Assembly (NCBI GenBank): GCA_030540435.1
Contig: JAUNWG010000006.1
Coordinates: forward strand, 1 to 60,629
Reading direction: 5' to 3'
Length of the DNA: 60,629 nt
Origin: Eubacteriales bacterium
GTDB lineage: Bacteria > Bacillota > Clostridia > Oscillospirales > Butyricicoccaceae
Notes under the pieces: generated by a model
What the model was told of the DNA's origin: nothing
The model's input: only the letters and a program-made list of their open reading frames with translations
Database searches by the model: none
Position numbers and translations under genes: made by a program
In this document: piece after piece, positions 1 through 7,078 of the stretch
How the letters are laid out: every line of letters starts with the position of its first letter
How positions within the stretch are numbered: position 1 is the first letter of the stretch

Positions 1-1
1 T

Positions 2-75
2 CATTGTGAGCACTCCCTTAAAAAATAACTTGTTGATTTAGTCCACATTATACTCTAAATAGAGGACTGGGTCAA
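2..75 (-). promoter_or_regulatory. Promoter and start codon of a leftward gene leaving the window
   Basis: On the minus strand there is a -35 TTGACC (70-75), a 17-bp spacer and a perfect -10 TATAAT (47-52). The spacer contains the dyad CTCTA-TT-TAGAG. Downstream an AGGGAG ribosome site lies eight bases before an ATG at 2-4, so a gene starts here and runs off the left edge. A dyad inside the promoter spacer is how MerR-family activators bind, and a merR gene lies at 659; the link between them is inferred. Confidence 0.6.
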
Positions 76-170
76 CATTTTTTCAAGGGTCTTTATAGAG
101 CTTTTTGATTGGGGCATAGAATATGTTGACAGATATCAGTAATGTCAGATTTAAATTTTAACAATTCATT

Positions 171-569
171 TTATTCTGATTTTTCATTTAATGTAATTTG
201 CCTTTCGTCAAATACCTTCTTTGCAGTAAAAATGGCATTTAACACTCTGGGGAAACCGGTATAGGGAATGCACTGTATAAAGGTTTCGATGATTTTTTCC
301 GGTGCTATTCCAACGTTAAGGGAACCGTTGATATGTACTTCTAACTGCGGTTCACATCCACCGGCAGTCAGAAGACTTGTTATTGTGATGATCTCGCGCT
401 CCTGTATGCTGAGCGCCTTTCGAGGATAAATATCTCCAAACGCAAACTCAATGATATACTTCCCTAGATCTGGCGCGATTCCTTCCAAGGATTTTATAAC
501 ATTTTCCCCTCCAACACCGTCTATTTCTTTGAGCATCTTCATTCCTAAGTCAAAACGTGTTTGTTTCAT
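171..569 (-). CDS. Carboxymuconolactone decarboxylase (CMD)-family protein
   Basis: This 132-residue protein has the small all-helical CMD/AhpD-like fold suggested by its helix pattern and the segment around residues 56-82 (REIITITSLL, then EVHINGSLNVG), where this family carries its active-site or redox residues. There is no CxxC pair, so an AhpD peroxidase role is unlikely. It is closer to the gamma-carboxymuconolactone decarboxylase-like proteins that accompany reductases in clostridia. The start is ATG at 569, with GGAGGT just upstream. It is transcribed divergently from merR, and the shared intergenic region holds a MerR-type operator, so it is probably the regulator's target. The substrate is unknown. 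Confidence 0.8.
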   Translation of the reverse strand: MKQTRFDLGMKMLKEIDGVGGENVIKSLEGIAPDLGKYIIEFAFGDIYPRKALSIQEREIITITSLLTAGGCEPQLEVHINGSLNVGIAPEKIIETFIQCIPYTGFPRVLNAIFTAKKVFDERQITLNEKSE

Positions 570-602
570 TTGCCTTTACCTCCAATTTCTTTTATAATTG
601 AA

Positions 603-633
603 AGCATAGTACTTAAACTATAGTTCAAGTCAA
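603..633 (-). promoter_or_regulatory. MerR-type promoter/operator with 19-bp spacer
   Basis: Facing the CMD gene are a -35 TTGACT (628-633) and a -10 TATGCT (603-608) with a 19-bp spacer (609-627). The dyad ACTTAAACTATAGTTCAAGT (611-630) fills the spacer, with 18 of 20 positions symmetric. An over-long 19-bp spacer carrying a dyad is the classic arrangement of promoters activated by MerR proteins through DNA distortion. Divergent merR starts about 26 bp away and probably autoregulates from the same site. Confidence 0.75.
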
Positions 634-658
634 GACTTTTTTGGAGGAAATATCGGAA

Positions 659-1009
659 ATGACGATAGGTGAGATTTCGGAAAAAACGAGCCTGCCGGAA
701 AGCACACTGCGATATTATGAGAAAAAGAAACTGATAAAGGTTTCACGTGACAAAAACGGCAGACGTGATTATGTTGAAAGCGACATTGAATGGATCAAAT
801 TTATCCGCCGTCTGAAAGAAACCGGTATGCTTTTGAAAGACATACAACGTTATTCTGAATTGCGATATGCAGGTGACAGTACAATGCCGGAACGGTTGAA
901 AATACTGCAATTACATAGGCAATACGTGTTAGAGCAACAATGTAAATGGAACGAGTATCTACAGAATTTGGATCATAAAATTGCGTTTTATAAACAGTCT
1001 ATAAAATAG
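659..1009 (+). CDS. MerR-family transcriptional regulator
   Basis: A 116-residue regulator with the MerR winged-helix start: MTIGEISEKT, then TLRYYEKKKLI around residues 14-24, followed by a helical dimerisation region. The start chosen is ATG at 659, because an upstream in-frame TTG at 641 overlaps the GGAGGA that serves as its ribosome site. No cysteines are placed as in metal-sensing MerR proteins, so the signal is more likely an organic or electrophilic molecule, as in the AdhR/NmlR-like subgroup; that is inference. It faces the CMD gene across a MerR operator and ends in a strong terminator. Confidence 0.9.
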   Translation: MTIGEISEKTSLPESTLRYYEKKKLIKVSRDKNGRRDYVESDIEWIKFIRRLKETGMLLKDIQRYSELRYAGDSTMPERLKILQLHRQYVLEQQCKWNEYLQNLDHKIAFYKQSIK

Positions 1010-1039
1010 GGGCGACAGCAAACAATGCTGTCGCCCTTT
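1010..1039 (+). terminator. Terminator after merR
   Basis: A perfect 11-bp stem, GGGCGACAGCA with TGCTGTCGCCC, and a 5-base loop are followed by TTT. The 3' half is duplicated near 12500 as part of the island-flanking repeat. Confidence 0.8.
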
Positions 1040-1071
1040 GCGTGTAGACTCATTGATAAACGAGAAATCTG

Positions 1072-1752
1072 CTAACTCTGTTTTATCTCTCGCTTTCTCC
1101 AACTTACAAATCCATATATATCGTTGAAAAAGAAAATCAGAAAATTGACTGCCACTGGAATGTAAGCAGAGTTTTCGATCGACGCGAAGACCCAAAGTAT
1201 AATTAAAATAAGGTCATTTGCGGCATATCCCAACGCATAATACGATGTGCGCAGCATGGTAAGGGAAGCCGCAAGAAAGCTGGTTGTAACAGAAGCTGTG
1301 CTGAACAAGATATTAGGGGTATTCAGCGCCCTTAAAACAAAATAAAAGAAAATGGTAACGATCGTACTGAAAAATACAAGTGCAATGACATGCTTTCGCT
1401 CCAGCTTTTGAATCGCCACTTCATTTCCATTTGCTTTGGATGGATTCTTTGCCCATGTAATGGTTGACCATATCGCCATAGGCAGGGACATCCCCAGATA
1501 GGTAATCATTTCGCCCCAGTACCGGAAGCGCAAAGATATCATACCGTAAAGGATACAGAATACGATCATCAGGATAGGCGACCATACATTTCCCTTTGCA
1601 GCGAAAATCAAAGAGGTAACGCCTACCAATGCCGCTATAAGCGTCAATAGATCGATGTCCCCGGATACCATATTGGATATGGCAACGATAATCAGTGAGC
1701 CAATCCAGAGACCCCATTCCCTCTGTGATAGGCACTTCATCGGATTATTCAA
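1072..1752 (-). CDS. pnuC: PnuC-family vitamin-precursor transporter
   Basis: A 226-residue polytopic membrane protein with about seven hydrophobic segments and the PnuC-like C-terminal signature (FFFNDIYGFVSWRKRE) near the end. PnuC proteins carry nicotinamide riboside by facilitated diffusion; relatives PnuT and PnuX carry thiamine or riboflavin, so the substrate is not fixed here. The start is TTG at 1752, preceded ten bases upstream by AAGGAG; an ATG four codons later is the alternative. The leader can fold over the ribosome site. The last 40 or so codons are duplicated as a remnant at 12549, which marks pnuC as the left flank of an inserted island. Confidence 0.88.
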   Translation of the reverse strand: MNNPMKCLSQREWGLWIGSLIIVAISNMVSGDIDLLTLIAALVGVTSLIFAAKGNVWSPILMIVFCILYGMISLRFRYWGEMITYLGMSLPMAIWSTITWAKNPSKANGNEVAIQKLERKHVIALVFFSTIVTIFFYFVLRALNTPNILFSTASVTTSFLAASLTMLRTSYYALGYAANDLILIILWVFASIENSAYIPVAVNFLIFFFNDIYGFVSWRKREIKQS

Positions 1753-1764
1753 TTTGATTTGTCT

Positions 1765-1832
1765 CCTTAAATCTATAAAATCTTATTGACTGGATTTAAG
1801 GGGCTTTTAGGGGTCCAATATCGGTATTGACC
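1765..1832 (-). promoter_or_regulatory. Structured pnuC leader that can sequester the Shine-Dalgarno site
   Basis: In the pnuC mRNA the segment CCTTAAATC (plus-strand 1793-1801) is perfectly complementary to GATTTAAGG (1765-1773), which contains part of the AAGGAG ribosome site. Just upstream is a second hairpin, GGTCAATA/TATTGGACC (1812-1832). This is the layout of a translational riboswitch, and pnuC genes elsewhere are controlled by NAD+-II or other riboswitches. I cannot match a known aptamer consensus. Confidence 0.45.
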
Positions 1833-1980
1833 GGTGGTTCAAAAGCATTCTTTCACCTCGACAAATTCCTGCTTATAGTATTCTTGGCTTATTATATCAT
1901 GTGAATGTGAATTTTTCTATCCTTTTCCGTTTGGTTTTACAGAGTAAAGGCAAGCTACCATACGGAAAATACCTGCATCG

Positions 1981-2073
1981 TGACGAAAAACAGCATGATT
2001 GCAGTTCCGCATAGACATGAAGCACAAGGCTATGTCAGGCGGGGAAATATGTGGAGGGACAGCCGGAAGAGCG
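1981..2073 (+). pseudogene. Duplicated 5' end of spoIIID (promoter region plus 8 codons)
   Basis: The sequence closely matches 12690-12785, the region that precedes and begins the intact spoIIID. It includes the ribosome site (here GGCGGGG instead of GGAGGGG), the GTG start (2051) and codons for the first eight residues. It then breaks off into a copy of the 3' end of the iron alcohol dehydrogenase. Small deletions upstream (GATTGCAGTTCC against GATTGCAGCAGTTCCC) suggest it is decaying. Confidence 0.8.
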
Positions 2074-2300
2074 CCGATGGATCAGGAAGCAACGGTAGGA
2101 TTTTTGAGTCTTGTACCGGCTGCGATAGTATCCTTTTTTACAAGACAAGCAGCGTAGAAAATGATATAATGATATCAAATTGAAAGGAAAAGCAAAGGTG
2201 CCTGTGTCGATGTACACAGGTATCTTTTTGCAATTGAAATTCAGATATACGAAGGCTGGACAAGGGTGTCGGTATTACATCGATGCCCTTTTGTTTTTCG
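2074..2300 (+). repeat. Left copy of dehydrogenase-3'-end/leader repeat
   Basis: It is homologous to 9351-9678. It begins with a mutated copy of the last 17 or so codons of the iron alcohol dehydrogenase (8238-9401) and runs through a -10 TATAAT (2165-2170) and two hairpins. The right copy contains about 110 bp more between the hairpins. The left copy serves as the promoter/leader of the first OCD-family gene. Confidence 0.85.
2197..2297 (+). terminator. Two tandem hairpin terminators in the OCD1 leader
   Basis: Hairpin 1 pairs GGTGCCTGTGT (2197-2207) with ACACAGGTATC (2214-2224) around a six-base loop, followed by TTTTT. Hairpin 2 pairs AAGGGTGTCG (2262-2271) with CGATGCCCTT (2281-2290), followed by TTGTTTTT. 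Both lie between a -10 TATAAT (2165-2170) and the gene at 2332, so they could act as attenuators. Homologous hairpins occur at 9475 and 9644. Confidence 0.6.
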
Positions 2301-2331
2301 TTTCGTATATCTTCGAAATGGAGGAATCAAG

Positions 2332-3462
2332 TTGAATACAAAAATCAGTTTTAAGTATTTGAGTGAGCCGGACATGGTAGCTGCCGGTGTCAAAGATATG
2401 GATCAGTGTGTTGAGGTCATGGAGGATATGCTGCTGACCCTCAATCGAGGCGACTATGTGATGGGTGGGCAGAACCACAATTCTCATGGCTGCATGGTGA
2501 CCTTTCCGGATGAACCGGAGTTTGAAGGGATGCCAAAAAATGCTGATGACCGCAGATTTATGGCTATGCCGGCATATCTGGGCGGAAAATATCAGCTGGC
2601 GGGCATGAAGTGGTATGGATCGAATATAGAAAATAAAAAACAGGGGTTGCCGCGCTCCATCCTGATGATGATGCTCAACGATAAGGACACAGGAGCGCCG
2701 ATTGCTATGATGTCTGCCAACCTGCTCAGTTGTTATCGAACCGGAGGTGTTCCGGGAGTAGGTGCAAAATATCTGGCACGTAAAGATGCAAAAGTAGTTG
2801 CCTGCATCGGACCGGGTGTTATGGGAAAGACCTCCTTGGCAGCATTTATGAGTGTCCGTCCGAACATTGATACTGTGAAAGTAAAAGGGCGCGGCAGACG
2901 TTCGTTGGAATCCTTTGTGGAATGGGCAAAGGCGGAATATCCGCAGCTGAAAACAGTTCAGATTTGTGATACGATCGAGGAATGTGTGCGGGATGCGGAT
3001 ATTATCAGTATGACGACCTCTGTCAGCAATTCCGAGGCAACCTTCCCCTATATTGCGGAAGAATGGATCAAAAAGGGTGCCTTGATCAGTATGCCATCAG
3101 CAGCACGTTTTGATGAGGATTTTCTGGTCAAGCGGACAAAAAAGGTTGTAGATAACTGGAAACTGTATGAGGCATGGGAAGAGGAATATCCGTATCCAAC
3201 CTATGATCAGCTGCAGATTATCGGAACAAAATTTACGGATTTACGTCATTTGGGCAAAATTACCCAGGAGGAAATCATTGATATAGCGGATATTATCACC
3301 GGCAGGCTTCCCGGACGTGAGAGTGATGAAGAAATCATTATCTTCTCTGTCGGCGGTATGCCGGTTGAGGACATCGCGTGGGGCAGTGTTGTATATAAGA
3401 ATGCGGTTATGCGTGGGATCGGTGAAGATCTTCTCCTGTGGGATAAGCCGGAAATGGCATAA
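2332..3462 (+). CDS. Ornithine cyclodeaminase/mu-crystallin-family protein (OCD1)
   Basis: A 376-residue NAD(P)-binding protein of the OCD/mu-crystallin family, whose members are ornithine cyclodeaminases, ketimine reductases or opine/amino-acid dehydrogenases. The Rossmann loop is GPGVMG at residues 160-165. An AGMKWYGSN segment near residue 90 matches the position of the family's substrate-binding lysine. The start is TTG at 2332, seven bases after GGAGG; the in-frame ATG at 2266 lies inside a terminator hairpin and was rejected. A paralogue lies at 7079. Between them sits an amino-acid/opine oxidase-like complex, so it probably handles an imine or amino-acid intermediate. Relatives sometimes carry the name tyramine oxidase subunit B (from memory, unverified). 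Confidence 0.8.
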   Translation: MNTKISFKYLSEPDMVAAGVKDMDQCVEVMEDMLLTLNRGDYVMGGQNHNSHGCMVTFPDEPEFEGMPKNADDRRFMAMPAYLGGKYQLAGMKWYGSNIENKKQGLPRSILMMMLNDKDTGAPIAMMSANLLSCYRTGGVPGVGAKYLARKDAKVVACIGPGVMGKTSLAAFMSVRPNIDTVKVKGRGRRSLESFVEWAKAEYPQLKTVQICDTIEECVRDADIISMTTSVSNSEATFPYIAEEWIKKGALISMPSAARFDEDFLVKRTKKVVDNWKLYEAWEEEYPYPTYDQLQIIGTKFTDLRHLGKITQEEIIDIADIITGRLPGRESDEEIIIFSVGGMPVEDIAWGSVVYKNAVMRGIGEDLLLWDKPEMA

Positions 3463-3517
3463 AGCAAAAGAGCGATTTCAACTAATTTAGGAAGAAATGT
3501 GAAATTTCGTGTATTCC

Positions 3518-3544
3518 AATGCGCTCTATATTGCAGAGCGCATT
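3518..3544. repeat. Inverted repeat downstream of OCD1
   Basis: AATGCGCTCT (3518-3527) and AGAGCGCATT (3535-3544) form a perfect 10-bp stem with a 7-base loop. No U-run follows, so it may be an mRNA-stabilising hairpin rather than a terminator. Confidence 0.5.
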
Positions 3545-3649
3545 GCCGCAAGATTCGATTCTATGCAGAATGCGTATTGTTTTTTACAATACAGCGGAGA
3601 ATCTGGCTGATAAACTATAGAAAAGCTCATAAAATAACGAGCAGCCAAG

Positions 3650-3680
3650 GACGCCTGTACGAAATGTGCAGGCGTCTTTT
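3650..3680 (+). terminator. Hairpin with U-run directly before the Fe-S subunit gene
   Basis: GACGCCTGTAC (3650-3660) pairs with GTGCAGGCGTC (3666-3676) and is followed by TTTT, only ten bases before the GGAGG of the next gene. Its stem resembles those at 2197 and 9475 (purine-rich lead, GCCTGT core). Its position suggests attenuation or partial termination between OCD1 and the oxidase genes. Confidence 0.6.
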
Positions 3681-3702
3681 CTATATCAGAGGAGGTTTTA
3701 CT

Positions 3703-4035
3703 ATGTCCGGTCGTATTGAGGAGCACCCAATCCTGGGAATACCGGAGAAGGGGAAGCTGGTAACATTCATATACAATGGAAAACCGATGCAGGGATGTGA
3801 AGGAGAACCCATTGCAGCTGCGCTCAGAGCAGCAGGTGTCATGACACACCGATATACGCAAAAGCGTCATGAACCCCGTGGGATTTTTTGTGCCATTGGA
3901 CGTTGCACCGACTGTGTCATGGTTGTAAATGGAAAACCGAATGTCCGAACGTGTATGACGATGTTGGAGGAAGGCATGCAGGTACAGACACAATATGGTG
4001 TCTCTGCAGATCCGGACTGGGAGGCGCACAAATGA
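3703..4035 (+). CDS. [2Fe-2S] small subunit of an HcnA/SoxA-like amino-acid oxidase complex
   Basis: A 110-residue plant-type [2Fe-2S] protein with ligand cysteines C63-x4-C68-x2-C71-x12-C84. This length and spacing match the small ferredoxin-like subunits of HcnABC (hydrogen cyanide synthase), opine oxidases and heteromeric sarcosine/proline dehydrogenases. The start is ATG at 3703 with GGAGG seven bases upstream. Its stop overlaps the next gene's start (ATGA), so the four subunit genes at 3703-7067 are translationally coupled. It probably passes electrons between flavins of the two larger subunits. Confidence 0.88.
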   Translation: MSGRIEEHPILGIPEKGKLVTFIYNGKPMQGCEGEPIAAALRAAGVMTHRYTQKRHEPRGIFCAIGRCTDCVMVVNGKPNVRTCMTMLEEGMQVQTQYGVSADPDWEAHK

Positions 4036-5618
4036 AACGATATGGATTGATTGTCATTGGCGCGGGACCATCCGGTTTGTCTGCGGCGATTGAGTCAGCG
4101 AAACGCGGTGTAGAGGTCGTTGTCTTTGATGAAAATGCACGTCCGGGAGGACAGCTGTTTAAGCAGATTCATAAATTCTTTGGTTCTAAGGAGCATCATG
4201 CAAAAATTCGTGGTTTCCATATTGGAGAAGAATTGCTGAAGGAAGCACAGGAGGCAGGCGTTCAGGTCGTACTGAATGCCACGGTCATCGGCCTCTATCA
4301 GGACAAGGAGGTTGTGGTACGCATTGGTGAATGTGTGCACCATTATAAGGCAGACGCTATCATCATTGCCACTGGCGCATCGGAAAATATGGTGACATTT
4401 GATGGCTGGACCAAACCCGGTGTGATTGGCGCGGGTGCTGCGCAGACGATGATGAATCTGCACGGTATTAAGCCCGGGGAGCGGGTGCTTATGCTCGGTT
4501 CCGGCAATGTGGGATTGGTCGTTTCCTTCCAGCTCATGCAGAGCGGCTGTGAGGTCGTCGCACTGGTAGATGCTGCGCCTAAAATCGGTGGATATGGTGT
4601 GCATGCAGCAAAGGTAGCGCGTACCGGGGTGCCCTTTTATCTGTCCCATACGATTGTTGAGGCAGAAGGCGAAGAACATGTGACAGGTGTGACGATTGCA
4701 GAGGTCGATGAGAGGTTTCGGTTTATTCCAGGTACAGAAAAGCATTTTGATGTGGATACCATCTGTCTGGCGGTGGGTCTTTCACCGATGTCCCAACTGC
4801 TAAAAATGGCAGGCTGTGATATGGAAGACAATCCGAAACGTGGCGGTCAGGTGCCCCTGTGTAATGAACGGGGGGAAACCTCCCTGTCGGGTATTTTTGT
4901 TGCCGGTGATGTTTCCGGCATTGAGGAAGCAAGTTCCGCGATGATTGAAGGACGGATTGCCGGAATTTCTGCGGCATGTTATTTGGGATATCTCAGCGAA
5001 ACGGAACGGGATGCGGAACAGGAAAAGCAGGAACAGGCGCTGGAAGGTCTGCGTCAGGGGATGTTTGCACCGAAGAACAAGGGAAAGACACTGACACAGA
5101 CGGAGGAAGGTATTGCTATTTCGACAAATTTGCTTCGTCATGGATATCTGACGGATGAAGAAGTGGAACGCTATCCAGGTGTGACACATCGCGCCGGGAT
5201 TCATCCGATTATGGAATGTACACAGAATATCCCCTGTAATCCGTGTCAGGATGCCTGCCCGAAAAAATGTATCAAAATCGGAGAGAAGATTACCTCTCTT
5301 CCGGCAGTACAGGAAGAGGCTACCTGCATTGGATGCGGGTTATGTGTGGCATCCTGCTCCGGTCAGGCAATCTTCCTTGTCGATGAAACGTATAAACCGG
5401 GATATGCGTCTGTTACACTGCCGTATGAATTCCTTCCGCTGCCAAAACAGGGGGACAAGGGTATTGCACTCAACCGAAAGGGCGAGCCGTGTTGTGCAGC
5501 AGAGGTTGTTTCTGTCCGCACAGCAGCAGCTTTCGATCATACAAGCTTGTTGACGATTCAGGTTCCCGCAGATATGGCAATGAAGGCGCGATTTTTCCGC
5601 ACAGAGGAGGCAGTTTGA
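4032..5618 (+). CDS. FAD/NAD(P)-dependent oxidoreductase, HcnB/OoxA-like, with C-terminal 4Fe-4S domain
   Basis: A 528-residue flavoprotein. The N-terminal FAD loop is GAGPSG (residues 10-15). A second dinucleotide loop, GSGNVG, lies near residue 160, and the FAD-closing motif (IFVAGDVSG) near residue 295. After residue 390 comes a cysteine-rich ferredoxin-type region (CNPCQDACPKKC and CIGCGLCVASC), as expected for one or two [4Fe-4S] clusters. This matches the alpha subunit of opine oxidase, HcnB or dye-linked proline dehydrogenase complexes. It sits between the [2Fe-2S] subunit and a BFD-like subunit with ATGA-type overlaps on both sides. Confidence 0.87.
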   Translation: MKRYGLIVIGAGPSGLSAAIESAKRGVEVVVFDENARPGGQLFKQIHKFFGSKEHHAKIRGFHIGEELLKEAQEAGVQVVLNATVIGLYQDKEVVVRIGECVHHYKADAIIIATGASENMVTFDGWTKPGVIGAGAAQTMMNLHGIKPGERVLMLGSGNVGLVVSFQLMQSGCEVVALVDAAPKIGGYGVHAAKVARTGVPFYLSHTIVEAEGEEHVTGVTIAEVDERFRFIPGTEKHFDVDTICLAVGLSPMSQLLKMAGCDMEDNPKRGGQVPLCNERGETSLSGIFVAGDVSGIEEASSAMIEGRIAGISAACYLGYLSETERDAEQEKQEQALEGLRQGMFAPKNKGKTLTQTEEGIAISTNLLRHGYLTDEEVERYPGVTHRAGIHPIMECTQNIPCNPCQDACPKKCIKIGEKITSLPAVQEEATCIGCGLCVASCSGQAIFLVDETYKPGYASVTLPYEFLPLPKQGDKGIALNRKGEPCCAAEVVSVRTAAAFDHTSLLTIQVPADMAMKARFFRTEEAV

Positions 5619-5947
5619 TGGGCAAAATCAATGATCGATCCAGAGACATTGGAGAATTTATTCCGAAGGAGGGTGATGAACGCCTTGTTTGCCGGTGCGA
5701 GGAGATCACGCAGGGAGAAATTCGTCAGGCAGTACACGATGGGATGTTCACCATCACAGAAATCCGGCGCTACCTGCGGGCTGGTATGGGATTGTGTCAG
5801 GGACAGACCTGTTCCAAGCTGGTCAAAAGTATTGTTGCACGGGAATTGAAGGTATCTCCGGCGGAGCTTGAGCCTGCAACAAGCCGTGCACCGATGCGTC
5901 CAATTGAAATGCATATTTTTGCAAAGGAGGCGGATGACAATGAATAA
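5618..5947 (+). CDS. BFD-like [2Fe-2S]-binding subunit
   Basis: A 109-residue protein with the BFD-type cluster site: C25 and C27 (VCRCEE) and C60 and C65 (GLCQGQTC). In HcnB and OoxA this domain is fused to the C-terminus of the flavoprotein; here it is a separate gene, and the flavoprotein carries a 4Fe-4S domain instead. Its ATG overlaps the previous stop (TGATG) and its end overlaps the next gene by eight bases. It is probably an electron-transfer subunit of the same complex. Confidence 0.85.
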   Translation: MGKINDRSRDIGEFIPKEGDERLVCRCEEITQGEIRQAVHDGMFTITEIRRYLRAGMGLCQGQTCSKLVKSIVARELKVSPAELEPATSRAPMRPIEMHIFAKEADDNE

Positions 5948-7067
5948 CCATGCAGATGTAATCATTGTCGGTGCCGGGGTGATCGGCTGTGCTGCCGCGT
6001 ATTATCTGGCAAAGGCAGGAAGCAGCGTCATTGTCTTGGAGGGCAGTGACCATATTGGCAATGGTGGTTCTTCCAGAAATGGAGGCGGTGTCCGTCAATC
6101 GGGACGCGATCCGCGGGAGTTGCCTTTGGCAATCTACGGCATTCAAACGCTCTGGCCGACGTTATCAGAGGAGTTGGAGGTTGACTGCGAATATCATCAG
6201 GACGGCAATCTGCGGTTGGGAAAAAACGAGGCTCATGCAAAAATACTGACTGATCTGGCAGATCGTGCAATCGCCTGCGGTCTGGATGTACGCATCATCG
6301 ACGGAGAGGAAGTGCGTCAGATGAATCCGTATCTTTCTCAGGAAGTCACGGTTGCCAGCTGGTGTCCGACAGATGGTCATGCAAATCCGCTGACCACAAC
6401 GCTGGGATACTATAAAATGGCAAGACGGATGGGGGTCCGATTCCTGACGGGAGAAAAAGCCGTACAGCTTCGCACCATTCGCGGAAAGCTCCGACAGGTG
6501 ATGACAGAGCAGAATGTCTATGAGGGGGATCAGGTGCTGTTGGCAGCGGGACTGCACAGCCGCGCATTGGCGGGAACCGTAGGGATTGATATACCGATGA
6601 CCACTTCCTTATTGGAAGCCCTTGTCACGGAAGCACAGCCGCACCTGTTTGATCAGATGCTGGGAACAGCAGAGGCAGATTTTTATGGACATCAGACCAA
6701 ACATGGCTCCTTTGTTTTTGGCGGCTCTTCCGGCTTGGAGCCGTATAACAAAGACAATGGCACTCCGGTGACAAGCAGCATAACAGCTCCCTGTATCTGC
6801 CGCGGTATTATAAAATATTTTCCGGATCTCAAGGATGCAAAGATTGTCCGTACATGGGCTGGATGGAGTGACAAGAGTGCGGATGGTGTTCCTGTTTTGG
6901 GTGCTGTGGAAGAAGTGCCGGGGCTTTATCTTGCCTGTGCATTTACCGGACATGGCTTTGGTATTTCCCCGGCTGTCGGCGAGCAGCTTGCCAAGCTGAT
7001 GTTGACAGGGAAAACAGATGTTGATCTATCCCCGCTGCACTATGACCGGTTCAAAGCGAAGATTTGA
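5940..7067 (+). CDS. FAD-dependent amino-acid oxidoreductase, DadA/SoxB/HcnC-like catalytic subunit
   Basis: A 375-residue D-amino-acid-oxidase-fold flavoprotein: GAGVIG at residues 11-16, a flavin-contact segment SSRNGGGVRQ near residue 45, and a C-terminal AFTGHGFGISPAVGE motif typical of DadA, SoxB and HcnC. This subunit would oxidise the C-N bond of a secondary or primary amino acid and pass electrons to the Fe-S partners. The ATG at 5940 is preferred over one at 5934, because GGAGG lies nine bases before it. The substrate cannot be read from sequence; the OCD neighbours favour an opine, proline-like or basic amino acid. Confidence 0.85.
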   Translation: MNNHADVIIVGAGVIGCAAAYYLAKAGSSVIVLEGSDHIGNGGSSRNGGGVRQSGRDPRELPLAIYGIQTLWPTLSEELEVDCEYHQDGNLRLGKNEAHAKILTDLADRAIACGLDVRIIDGEEVRQMNPYLSQEVTVASWCPTDGHANPLTTTLGYYKMARRMGVRFLTGEKAVQLRTIRGKLRQVMTEQNVYEGDQVLLAAGLHSRALAGTVGIDIPMTTSLLEALVTEAQPHLFDQMLGTAEADFYGHQTKHGSFVFGGSSGLEPYNKDNGTPVTSSITAPCICRGIIKYFPDLKDAKIVRTWAGWSDKSADGVPVLGAVEEVPGLYLACAFTGHGFGISPAVGEQLAKLMLTGKTDVDLSPLHYDRFKAKI

Positions 7068-7078
7068 CGGAGGAAGCC

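Noticed and set aside
1981..2217. Small ORFs at 1980-2183 (+) and 2035-2217 (-)
   Set aside because: The region is a mosaic of the spoIIID start and the dehydrogenase end, in which these frames have no ribosome site or conservation.
2266..2331. Longer start for OCD1 at 2266
   Set aside because: The extra codons lie in a terminator hairpin of the leader repeat. GGAGG is correctly spaced from the TTG at 2332, and the paralogue begins at the matching position.
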